Below are positions 38,242 through 46,393 of a DNA stretch of 64,000 bases, one piece after another. The number at the start of each line of letters is the position of its first letter. Position 1 is the first letter of the stretch. Source of the DNA: JANXQG01 sp963804375 (GTDB taxonomy: Bacteria; Planctomycetota; Planctomycetia; Pirellulales; Thermoguttaceae); the NCBI GenBank assembly GCA_963804375.1, contig CAWDQE010000019.1, positions 124,001 through 188,000 on the forward strand, written 5' to 3'. The notes under the pieces are model-generated. The model was not told where the DNA came from. It saw nothing but the letters and a program-made list of their open reading frames with translations, and did no database searches. The translations under genes and the position numbers were made by a program.

Positions 38242-39468
38242 ATGGCCGACCATACGATCCGCAAGGTTTCGCATTCCGGAGCGGGATACTCGGTTGTCGA
38301 CCTGAACAACGTGCGGCATGTTTTCGCCGCGGCAACCCCCTGTTCGGGTTCGACCTTTAACCAGCAAGCCGACGACGCCTTGCGAACCATCGAGGCCGTA
38401 ACGCGCGAGGAGGGCACACGGGGATCGATCGTCCATCAGGCCGTTTTCCTGGCCGATATGTCGCAAGCCGGCCGCTGCCAGCAGACCATGCGCGATTTCT
38501 ACGGCCCCGAACTGCCGGCGACGAGCTACATTCCCCAGCCGCCGTGCGAGGGGAAACTGCTGGCCGTCGAGGCCCTTGGCGTGGGACAGGGCCGGGGAGA
38601 AGTGGAGATCGAACGGATCAGCGAAGAACTGGTCGTTGCCCGCCATCACGGCATTGCCTGGGTCCATTGCACGAAAACCGTGCCGCAAGCCGAGGATCGA
38701 CCGGTCTACGACGCCAGTCTGGGTGTTCTGGAACAGGTGTGCAAGACGTTGGGCAGTGTCGGCGTCCGCTTCGATCAGGTGATCCGCACATGGTTCTACC
38801 TGGGCGGGATTGTCGACAACGACGGGCCGCTGCAACGGTACAAGGAACTTAACCGCGCAAGGACGGATTTTTTCCGCGATATTCACTTCCTCGACGGGCG
38901 GGCTCCATGTGCCCCTAGTCGACGGCGGGTTTATCCGGCAAGCACCGGCATCGGCACCAACGGCCGGGGAATCGTGCTCAGCGCCATCGCCTTGGTTTCT
39001 GATCGCAGCGACATTCGCGCCCAGCCGCTGGAGAATCCGCGGCAGACGTCGGCCTACGATTATGCAGCCTCCTATAGCCCGCAAAGCCCCAAGTTCTCCC
39101 GGGCCATGGTCCTTTCGTGCGGCACCTATACAACCATATTCATCTCCGGTACGGCAAGCATCACGAACTCGCAGACCTGCCATCCGGGCGATGCGGTCAA
39201 ACAGGCCGAGGAGACGCTGGACAACATCGCCGCCCTGATTGCCGAAGAGAACCTCGACCGGCACGGCTTGCCGGGGCTGGGCACATCGCTTGCCAGCCTG
39301 GGTTTCGCCCGCGTCTACATCAAGCGGCCGGAAGACTACTCGGCCGTGCGTGCCGTTTGCGAGCGGCGGTTGGGCATGTTGCCCACGATCTACGCGATTG
39401 CCGACGTTTGCCGGCCCGAATTGTTGGTCGAGATCGAGGGCGTGGCGTTTTCCCGTTTGGAGAAATAA
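38242..39468 (+). CDS. Tandem RidA-fold protein, chorismatase-like
   Basis: A 408-residue cytoplasmic protein with two RidA/YjgF-type halves. In the second half, RRVYPASTGIGTNGRGIVLSAIALVSD, PRQTSAYDY, FSRAMVL and TIFISGTASI...GDAVKQAEETLDNIAALIAEENL match the pattern I know from FkbO/Hyg5-type chorismatases and related deoxygenases, which hydrolyse chorismate in secondary metabolism. The first half has the HQAVFLADMSQAGRCQQTMRDFYG helix. RidA proteins otherwise remove reactive imines. No biosynthetic cluster lies beside it, so the substrate is uncertain. The ATG at 38242 (AAGAGA upstream) is chosen over an earlier in-frame ATG. The 190 bases before it are AT-rich and should hold the promoter. 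Confidence 0.7.
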   Translation: MADHTIRKVSHSGAGYSVVDLNNVRHVFAAATPCSGSTFNQQADDALRTIEAVTREEGTRGSIVHQAVFLADMSQAGRCQQTMRDFYGPELPATSYIPQPPCEGKLLAVEALGVGQGRGEVEIERISEELVVARHHGIAWVHCTKTVPQAEDRPVYDASLGVLEQVCKTLGSVGVRFDQVIRTWFYLGGIVDNDGPLQRYKELNRARTDFFRDIHFLDGRAPCAPSRRRVYPASTGIGTNGRGIVLSAIALVSDRSDIRAQPLENPRQTSAYDYAASYSPQSPKFSRAMVLSCGTYTTIFISGTASITNSQTCHPGDAVKQAEETLDNIAALIAEENLDRHGLPGLGTSLASLGFARVYIKRPEDYSAVRAVCERRLGMLPTIYAIADVCRPELLVEIEGVAFSRLEK

Positions 39469-39481
39469 AATGTCCGCAGCG

Positions 39482-39940
39482 TTTGCCGCGGTCCTCGGAT
39501 GTGGCCGGTCTCTGACCGAGCCACGCCGGCGACCGAACGTCTCCGGCCGCATGGGGAGACCTTCGGTCGGAAGTTCCGGCGGAGTCGGGAGACCCGCGCC
39601 TAACCAGTTTGCCGCGGTCCTCGGATGTGGCCGGTCTCTGACCGAGCCACGCCGGCGACCGAAGGTCTCCGGCCGCATGGGGAGACCTTCGGTCGGAAGT
39701 TCCGGCGGGGTCGGGAGACCCTCGCCGAACCAGGGGGTCGGGAGACCCTCGCCGAACCAGGGGGTCGGGAGACCCTCGCCGAACCAGTTTGCCGCGGTCC
39801 TCGGATGTGGCCGGTCTCTGACCGAGCCACGCCGGCGATCGAACGTCTCCGGCCGCATGGGGAGACCTTCGGTCGGAAGTTCCGGCGGGGTCGGGAGACC
39901 CGCGCCTAACCAGGGAGTCGGGAGAGCCTCGCCGAACCAG
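39482..39940. repeat. Tandem repeat block, family B (126-bp and 27-bp units)
   Basis: Three near-identical 126-bp units (39482-39607, 39608-39733, 39788-39913) each starting TTTGCCGCGGTCCTCGG. Between and after them are 27-bp units beginning GGGGTCGGGAGACCC (39734-39760, 39761-39787 and, with changes, 39914-39940). Both lengths are multiples of three, so long frames stay open: plus-strand FAAVLGCGRSLTEPRRR... and GVGRPSPNQ repeats, and a minus-strand LVRRGSPDP series. It lies in the gap between two genes. A related copy is at 53106. Confidence 0.9.
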
Positions 39941-39968
39941 CCTGACGTACAGTGTTGGAGCAAGTAGG

Positions 39969-41618
39969 ATGTCCGTTTCGTATGCCGCGGTTTTCTTGGC
40001 TGCCGCGATTGGCGCCGAACCGGCCCCGGTCGCGCCCGTGCGGCCGTTCGAGAGTCCGGCCGATTCGACACCCGCGGGCAAGATCGACGAACTGGTTTTC
40101 GCCCGCTTGAAGAAGTTGGGACTGCAGCCGTCACCGCTTTGTTCCGATGCCGTCTTCGTGCGCCGCGTTTACCTGGACGTCATCGGCACGCTGCCGACCG
40201 CGGCGGAGGCCAAGGAGTTCTTGCTCGATCGCAATCCGCAGAAGCGGCGCGTGCTGATCGACCGCCTGCTGGAACGCGACGAACGGGCCGACTACTGGGC
40301 TATGAAATGGAGCGATCTGCTGCGGATCAAGGCCGAGTTCCCCATCAACCTGTGGCCGAACGCGGCCCAGGCCTATTATCATTGGATCCGGACTTCGGTC
40401 CGCGAGAACAAACCTTACGACCGTTTCGCGCGGGAGTTGCTCACGTCCAGCGGCAGCAATTTCCGCGTGCCGCCGGTCAATTTCTACCGTGCCGTCCAGA
40501 ACCGGCAACCGGCAGCGATCGCCCAGGCCGTGGCCTTGGCCCTGATGGGCGTGCGGGCCGAGAAGTGGCCGCAGGAACGGCTCGCCGGCATGTCGGTATT
40601 CTTCGCGAAGATCGGCTACAAAGCGACAGGCGAGTGGAAAGAGGAGATCGTTTACTTCGATCCCAACCTGACGCCCGGGGCTCGTAGTCCCGGCCTTAGC
40701 CGGACTCCTACAGACGTTCCGCCTAGAGGCGGGACCACGAGCGCTCCACGGCCTAACGGCGGGATTACGAGCGAGCCGACCTATCCCGACGGCACGCCCG
40801 CCCGCATTCCGCCGGACCGCGATCCGCGCGAGGTCTTTGCCGATTGGCTGATCGACGCCAAGAACCCCTGGTTCGCCCGCAACATCGTCAATCGCACGTG
40901 GTGCTGGCTCGACGGCCGCGGCATTGTCCACGAGCCCGACGACATTCGCCCCGACAACCCGCCGAGCAACCCCGAGTTGCTGGCCTATTTGGAACAGGAA
41001 CTGGTCGCTTCGCACTACGACCTGAAGCACGTCTCCCGTTTGATCCTGAACTCGAAGACCTATCAGCTTTCGTCGTTGGGCCGCGGCAGCAGGCCCGAGG
41101 CCGAGGCGAACTTCGCCTTCTATCCCCTCCGCCGCCTGGAGGCCGAGGTGCTGATCGACGCCATCTGCCAGGCCACGGGCACGACGGAGAAGTATTCCAG
41201 CGCGATTCCGGAGCCGTACACGTTTCTGCCGGAAGGGCATCGCTCGATCGCCCTGCCCGACGGGAGCATTACCAGCGCCTTCCTGGAGGAATTCGGTCGG
41301 CCGCCGCGCGACACGGGTCTGGAGTCGGAGCGGAACAACCGCGTCACGGCGGCGCAGCGGCTGCACATGTTGAATTCGACGCACATTCAGCGGAAGCTGG
41401 AACAGAGTCCCCGCATCCAGGGACTACTCGCGGCCGGGCAGCGACCGAGGCAGTTGGTCGAGGTCCTTTATCTGACCATTTTGTCTCGGTTTCCCACAGA
41501 CGAAGAACTGAATATTGCTCTGAGCTATTTTGATCCCAGCAAGCGGGGCCGTCGCGAGGCCGTCATCGATCTCGCCTGGGCCCTGATCAATAGCGCGGAG
41601 TTCATGTATCGACATTAA
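39969..41618 (+). CDS. DUF1549 and DUF1553 domain protein
   Basis: A 549-residue exported protein typical of planctomycetes. Residues 35-230 are DUF1549 (FVRRVYLDVIGTLPTAAEAKEFL; WAMKWSDLLRIKAEFP). Residues from about 275 are DUF1553 (DPREVFADWLIDAKNPWFARNIVNRTW; GIVHEPDDIRPDNPPSNPELLAYL; SKTYQLSS). These domains usually accompany a cytochrome-like PSCyt1 domain, absent here. Function is unproven; the partner at 41635 (DUF1501) always travels with it, and sulfated-polysaccharide degradation has been suggested for such pairs. Residues of about 237-272 are encoded by an inserted dispersed repeat. The next gene starts 16 bases on. Confidence 0.9.
   Translation: MSVSYAAVFLAAAIGAEPAPVAPVRPFESPADSTPAGKIDELVFARLKKLGLQPSPLCSDAVFVRRVYLDVIGTLPTAAEAKEFLLDRNPQKRRVLIDRLLERDERADYWAMKWSDLLRIKAEFPINLWPNAAQAYYHWIRTSVRENKPYDRFARELLTSSGSNFRVPPVNFYRAVQNRQPAAIAQAVALALMGVRAEKWPQERLAGMSVFFAKIGYKATGEWKEEIVYFDPNLTPGARSPGLSRTPTDVPPRGGTTSAPRPNGGITSEPTYPDGTPARIPPDRDPREVFADWLIDAKNPWFARNIVNRTWCWLDGRGIVHEPDDIRPDNPPSNPELLAYLEQELVASHYDLKHVSRLILNSKTYQLSSLGRGSRPEAEANFAFYPLRRLEAEVLIDAICQATGTTEKYSSAIPEPYTFLPEGHRSIALPDGSITSAFLEEFGRPPRDTGLESERNNRVTAAQRLHMLNSTHIQRKLEQSPRIQGLLAAGQRPRQLVEVLYLTILSRFPTDEELNIALSYFDPSKRGRREAVIDLAWALINSAEFMYRH
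40680..40772. repeat. Family C repeat inserted in frame in a coding gene
   Basis: The stretch from GCTCGTAGTCCCGGCCTTAG to GGGATTACGAGCG matches intergenic elements near 24026 and 59446. It lies inside the DUF1549/1553 gene between the two domains and is translated as a low-complexity linker (ARSPGLSRTPTDVPPRGG...). The reading frame is kept. Confidence 0.7.
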
Positions 41619-41634
41619 CGAAAGGTGTGATGCC

Positions 41635-42993
41635 ATGAGCAACACGGATGAAACGACGATGGGCGGCGCACTGATTTCGCGTCGCGAAGCGGCTTGCCGG
41701 ATGTTGGGGGGCAGCGCCGGCCTGGTGATCGGCAGCCAGTTCGGCCTGGCGGGTCTGGCCGCAGCAGAGACCCCCCATCCCAAGGCCACGGCCAAGGCGG
41801 TGATCCAGATCTGGATGTGGGGCGGGCCGCCACACACCGACACCTTCGATCCTAAACCGGCGGCCGGCTCCGATTATCACGGTGGGTTCGACAAGCCCAT
41901 CGCCACGAACATCGCCGGCATCCGCATCAACGAGCTGCTGACCAATCTTGCCAAGCAGGCCGACAAGTACTCGATCATCCGCAGCATGACGCACGGCATC
42001 TTCGCCCATGAAACGGCTTCTTACGCCACGCAGACGGGCCGCATGCCGGGCGGGCGGCAGGTCTATCCGGGGGTCGGGGCGGTGGTTTCGCTCTTCCGCG
42101 GATACGACGCCGGCTATAAGGGGCTCGTGCCGCCGTACATCGTACTGACCGTGCCCCAGGGACGTTTCTCGGAGGCTGGCTTCCTGGGCATCCGCTACAA
42201 ACCGTTCGCCACCGGCGGCGACCCGGCCCAGAACCGCTTCGTCGTCGAGGGCGTTGTCGCGCAGGGCATCTCCGACGAGCGGCAGAAGTACCGCCGCGAG
42301 TTGCTCGCGGAACTCAACTCACTGGAACATGCCGAGCCCAACGACCCGCGGCTGGCCAGCCTGCAGGAATCGGAGAAGGAAGCCTACGATCTGATCCTCG
42401 GCAACGCCGGAAAGGTCTTCGACCTGACGCAGGAGAAGGACGCTCTCCGCGACCGCTACGGCCGGAACACGTTCGGGCAATCGTGCCTGATGGCCCGGCG
42501 GCTCGTCGAGCGCGGCGTGCCCTATATCACGATCAATTACCCCGGCTGGGATACGCACAAGAACAATTTTCAGATCATGCGGCGGAAGCTGCCCCAGATG
42601 GATAAGGCCATGTCCAGCCTGTTGCAGGACCTCGCCGACCGGGGTCTGCTGGAGCGCACCATCGTGTGGTGGAGCGGAGAATTCGGCCGCAAGCCCAAGG
42701 TGGATTGGGAAGCCCCGTGGAACGGCGGGCGCAACCACTGGGGCAAGGTCTTTTCGGCAGTCGTGGCGGGCGGCGGATTCAAGGGCGGCCACGTCATCGG
42801 CGCATCCGACGCCAAGGGCGAGGAGCTCAAAGACCGGCCCGTCTATCCATGCGACGTTATCCGCAGCATGTACGAGCTCTTGGGCATCGACACCGAGGCC
42901 AGGCTGCCGCATCCGCTGGGACTGGTCGCCCGTGTGACCCCCTCGGCCGCCGACGGCGTTCCTTCCGGCGGCCGTTTGAGTGAGATTATGTAA
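41635..42993 (+). CDS. DUF1501 domain protein
   Basis: A 452-residue exported protein with a Tat-like signal (ISRREAACRMLGGSAGLVIGS). Characteristic DUF1501 segments: VIQIWMWGGPPHTDTFDPKP, YSIIRSMTHGIFAHETASY, ARRLVERGVPYITINYPGWDTHKNNF and TIVWWSGEFGRKPKVD. The family shares the alkaline phosphatase/sulfatase fold, and the Asp and His residues in the last two segments resemble its metal ligands. It lies directly between the DUF1549/1553 and PPC genes, a standard planctomycete trio. GAAAGG precedes the start. Confidence 0.9.
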   Translation: MSNTDETTMGGALISRREAACRMLGGSAGLVIGSQFGLAGLAAAETPHPKATAKAVIQIWMWGGPPHTDTFDPKPAAGSDYHGGFDKPIATNIAGIRINELLTNLAKQADKYSIIRSMTHGIFAHETASYATQTGRMPGGRQVYPGVGAVVSLFRGYDAGYKGLVPPYIVLTVPQGRFSEAGFLGIRYKPFATGGDPAQNRFVVEGVVAQGISDERQKYRRELLAELNSLEHAEPNDPRLASLQESEKEAYDLILGNAGKVFDLTQEKDALRDRYGRNTFGQSCLMARRLVERGVPYITINYPGWDTHKNNFQIMRRKLPQMDKAMSSLLQDLADRGLLERTIVWWSGEFGRKPKVDWEAPWNGGRNHWGKVFSAVVAGGGFKGGHVIGASDAKGEELKDRPVYPCDVIRSMYELLGIDTEARLPHPLGLVARVTPSAADGVPSGGRLSEIM

Positions 42994-42997
42994 GACT

Positions 42998-45506
42998 ATG
43001 AACCGACGCTTAATTCTCATCACTGCCCTGCTCGCCGGAATCTCGGCTTGCACCTTCCCAGCCCAGGCCCAGCAAACGCCACATATCGGCTATGTCTTTC
43101 CGGCCGGGGGAAGGCAAGGAACGGAATTCGAAGTCCGCGTCGGCGGGCAATTCCTCAACGGAGTCGACAAGGCCCATGTCTCCGGGTCCGGCATCCAGAT
43201 CAAGGTTGTGGAACTCGTCAAGCCGATGACGCAGATGCAGGCCAATCAACTCCGCGAGAAGCTCCAGGCACTCGTCGCCCGCCTCCCGGGCGGAGCCGGT
43301 GGATTCGGCAAGCAAGCGGGCAAACAGGGTGGCAAAGCGGCTGCCAAACCGGGCGATAAAGCGGGCAGTGCGCCGGGCGACAAGCCGGCGGGCACCGCGT
43401 ACTCGCGGTCGTCGCCGCAAAACACCGCTCCGTTAACGGCGGAGGAAAGGCAGTCGATCCTCGACATCCGCAAGAAGCTGTTGAAGTTCTTCAACCAGCC
43501 GCCCACTCCGGCCGTCGCCGAGACCGCGGTGCTGCACGTCACCGTAGAGCCCGACGCCGAACCCGGTATCCGCGAATTGCGGCTGCAAACGCCCGCCGGA
43601 CTGACGAACCCCTTGGTATTCCAGATCGGCGGTTTGCCGGAAGTGGTGCGGAAACCGGTCGACGACAACGTTCTTCCCGGGCAGCAGCCGCTCCGCAAAC
43701 TCGCGCAGGAGGGGCGTCTTGCCGTGGCGCGCAACCCATGATCGACGTCCAACTGCCGGCGGTGGTCAACGGGCAGATCCTCTCCGGGCAGGTCGATCGC
43801 TATCGCTTCGCAGCGAAAAAGGGGCAGCAACTGGTGTTTGCCGTCAGCGCCCGGCAGTTGGTGCCCTACATTGCCGACGCCGTGCCGGGCTGGTTCCAGG
43901 CCGCGATCCGGCTCTGCGACGCGGACGGCAAGGAATTGGCCTATGCCGGCAATTACCGCTTCCATCCCGATCCGGTGCTGCACTATGAAGTTCCCCGCGA
44001 CGGCCAGTACGTGGTCGAGATCAACGACTCGTGCTTCCGCGGCCGCGAGGATTTTATTTACCGCATGCAAATGGGCGAGTTGCCGTTTATCACGAGTGTT
44101 TTCCCCCTCGGCGGCAAGGCTGGCGAGGCAACGCGCATCACGATGCAAGGCTGGAACCTCGCCGAGGATCACCTGACGATCGACGCCGGCGCGGGACGTT
44201 TGTCCGGATCCACGTTCGGCGCGGGTCTCCCGACCCCGCCGCTATTCGGCACGAAAACAGGGCACCGTCAGGAGACCGGCCCCAACGGTAGGCACGGTCA
44301 GGAGACCGGCCCCAACGGTAGTCAGCTCGGACCACCCAACAGCCTACCGTTCGCGCAAGACTCCTTGCCGGAATGTATGGAACAAGAGCCCAACGACTCG
44401 CCGGAACATGCCCAGGCGGTGACCTTGCCGATCATCGTCAACGGCCGCATCGATCGCCCCGGCGACCGCGACGTGTTCCGTTTCGAGGGCAAGGCCGGGC
44501 AGGAGATCGTGGCCGAAGTCTACGCCCGAAGGCTCGATTCACCCGTGGATTCCGTGCTCAAGCTGACCGGACCCGGAGTACCGGGCGCCCGGCCGGGCGG
44601 CAACTAGCTTTCAACGACAACCACGAAGACAAGGCTTACGGTCTGATCACGCATCATGCCGATAGTTGGCTGCGGGCCGTCCTGCCCTCGGCCGGCACGT
44701 ATTATCTGCATCTCTACGACGCCCAGAACCAGGGCGGCCCGGAATATGCCTATCGCCTGCGGATCAGCCCGCCGCGGCCCGATTTCGACCTTCGCGTCGT
44801 GCCCTCGAGCGTCAACGCTCGGGCTGGCACTTCCGTGCCGATCACCGTGCACGCCGTGCGGCGCGACGGCTTCAACGGCCCGATCGAGCTGCAGCTTGTC
44901 GACGCTCCGCCCGGTTTCCGCCTCAGCGGCGCGACGGTCCCCGCCGGGCAGGCCAAGGTACGGCTGACGCTGTCGGTTCCCTTCCAACCGGGGCAGGCGC
45001 CCACGGCGCTGCGCATGGAAGGTCGTGCGACGATCGCTGGGGAAAAAGTTCGCCGCCCGGTCGTCCCCGCCGACGACATGATGCAGGCCTACTACTTCCG
45101 TCACCTCGTTCCGGCGCAGCAGTGGCTGGTCGACGTGATTGGCCTCGGGCGGGGAGCGATTCCCTTCCGCCTTCGCGACGTGAAAGAGGTGAAATTGCCC
45201 GCAGGCGGGACGGTGGAACTGCACTTCGTCGGCCCCCATGGACCGATGGTCCAGACGCTGAAATGGAACTTGAGCGAGCCACCCGACGGCCTCTCGATTC
45301 AAAAGGTCTCGACAACGGAAGATGGCATCACGATTGTGCTCCGCGCCGATGCCACCAAGCTCAAGTCGGGCTGGAAGGGTAACGCCATCATCGAGGCCGC
45401 GATCGAGCGAGTACCACAGAACCCTAACGCCAAGGGCCAGCTCGTAAAGCGGATAGTGTCTCTCGGCGCATTGCCTGCCGCGCCGGTGGAAGTCGTGGGA
45501 AAATAG
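42998..45506 (+). CDS. Secreted pre-peptidase C-terminal-type protein, split by two frameshifts
   Basis: Three successive frames make one protein of about 836 residues. Part 1 (42998-43741): signal peptide, an Ig-like HIGYVFPAGGRQGTEFEVRVGG domain and a Lys/Gly-rich linker. Part 2 (from 43738): PPC domains, LPAVVNGQILSGQVDRYRFAA and EQEPNDSPEHAQAV...GRIDRPGDRDVFRF. Part 3 (to 45506): AFNDNHEDKAYGLITHHADS and GPEYAYRLRISPPRPDFDLRVVPSS. Both switches fit one missing base: at about 43734-43738 in AACCCATG and at about 44585-44608 in GGGCGGCAAC. At the first, ATGA overlap might allow coupled translation instead. It is the third gene of the DUF1549-DUF1501 trio and probably binds polymers outside the cell. 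Confidence 0.75.
44215..44330. repeat. Family B repeat fragment inside the PPC gene
   Basis: GGCGCGGGTCTCCCGACCCC at 44219 is the reverse complement of the core of the family B repeat at 39482 and 53106. It is followed by two direct copies of GGTCAGGAGACCGGCCCC (about 44268 and 44292, the first with CGTCAGG). The segment is read in frame as GAGLPTPPLFGTK and repeated QETGPNG. Confidence 0.7.
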
Positions 45507-45531
45507 CAGCTCACAATTTGCCGCATTTTCC

Positions 45532-45590
45532 CTAGGATGGACCTCCGAGTCCGTCCGGTTGCAAAGGACGGCCTCGGAGATCCGTCCTAC
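45532..45590. repeat. Palindromic repeat, family A, copy 2
   Basis: Arms 45533-45556 (TAGGATGGACCTCCGAGTCC...) and 45566-45590 (...CTCGGAGATCCGTCCTAC) pair well around a nine-base loop. It lies between the convergent PPC and FHA genes, where it could end transcription of either. Confidence 0.8.
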
Positions 45591-45607
45591 AAATCCTTGA
45601 GGGAACC

Positions 45608-45922
45608 TTAGTTCCTCACGCCGTACACATACCGCATGGGCGGTTGCTCGTTGTGGACGCGGAACTCGCTGCCGCCGAAGCCCAGCGTGTCGGAGTCCTT
45701 CAAAGTCGCACGTTTGACCCGCGACCCGTTGACGTAGGTACCGCTCTTGCCACCCAGATCCCAGACGACCAACTGGTTGTCGACCTGACTGATCAGACAA
45801 AGGTAACTGGGATCGGCCTCATCGCCGCGGGCCGGGCCCAATGTTTCCGGGCCAATCAAAGCGGGCAATTCCTGGAGCACCATGCGACTTGCGCTGCCCG
45901 TCCCGATTAACTCTACGCTCAT
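45608..45922 (-). CDS. FHA domain protein
   Basis: A 104-residue protein that is essentially one forkhead-associated domain, which binds phosphothreonine peptides. Core: YLCLISQVDNQLVVWDLGGKSGTYVNGSRVKRATLKDSDTLGFGGSEFRV, recognisable by the D..S.NGT.VNG pattern (here DLGGKSGTYVNG) and the LKDSDTLGFG strand. The usual Arg of the first phosphate-binding loop is not obvious; the N-terminal part (PALIGPETLGPARGD) may supply it in altered form. AAGGAGAAG precedes the start. A link to Ser/Thr kinase signalling is inferred; no kinase is nearby. Confidence 0.82.
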   Translation of the reverse strand: MSVELIGTGSASRMVLQELPALIGPETLGPARGDEADPSYLCLISQVDNQLVVWDLGGKSGTYVNGSRVKRATLKDSDTLGFGGSEFRVHNEQPPMRYVYGVRN

Positions 45923-46393
45923 GTTTCTTCTCCTTGGCTAAGATCAAAACAATCTGTGTAAGAGCGTAATGCAATTGTGATGCCAAAGCACAAACCGTGA
46001 GTGAGCGGGCTCATGGCGACCGGTCTTGCGGCCGAACGGTCTAGGAGACACCGTAAGACACGGCACGAAACCGGCTTTGCAGACCCTGGAAGGCGTCCGG
46101 CAAGAAATGGCCCGAATCAGTGCCCGCGCGACAGTTTTGTAACAACCGGCGTGCAGCCGTGACAAAAATGTCGTGGCCTTGGGGGGTATACAACAACCCG
46201 TCAGATGTATACGAGAGGCAGGAAGAAAGTAGAAAGGAAGATGATCGCAAGCAAGAAGATGTGGAATCCTGAATTCCATCTTCCTTTCGCACATTTTCCT
46301 TTCTACCAATTTGAAAGAGCCGAAGGCGGGGCCACGCCTCGACGCGGCTCCGCCTTCGATCGTTTCACTTGCCGGTCGTTACGATATCGGGCC
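45923..46393. other. Intergenic region with an imperfect hairpin
   Basis: No gene found. GTAGAAAGGAAGATG at 46229-46243 pairs with CATCTTCC and TTCCTTTCTAC at 46277-46306, forming an extended imperfect hairpin. Open frames crossing the region have no start signals or protein-like composition. Confidence 0.45.

Noticed and set aside
39482..39940. CRISPR array
   Set aside because: Units abut directly, differ in length (126 and 27 bases) and have no unique spacers; no cas gene is present.
39239..39967. Plus-strand frame of 242 codons across the repeat block as a gene
   Set aside because: It starts inside the RidA-like gene in another frame and is then just translated repeat; kept as repeat only.
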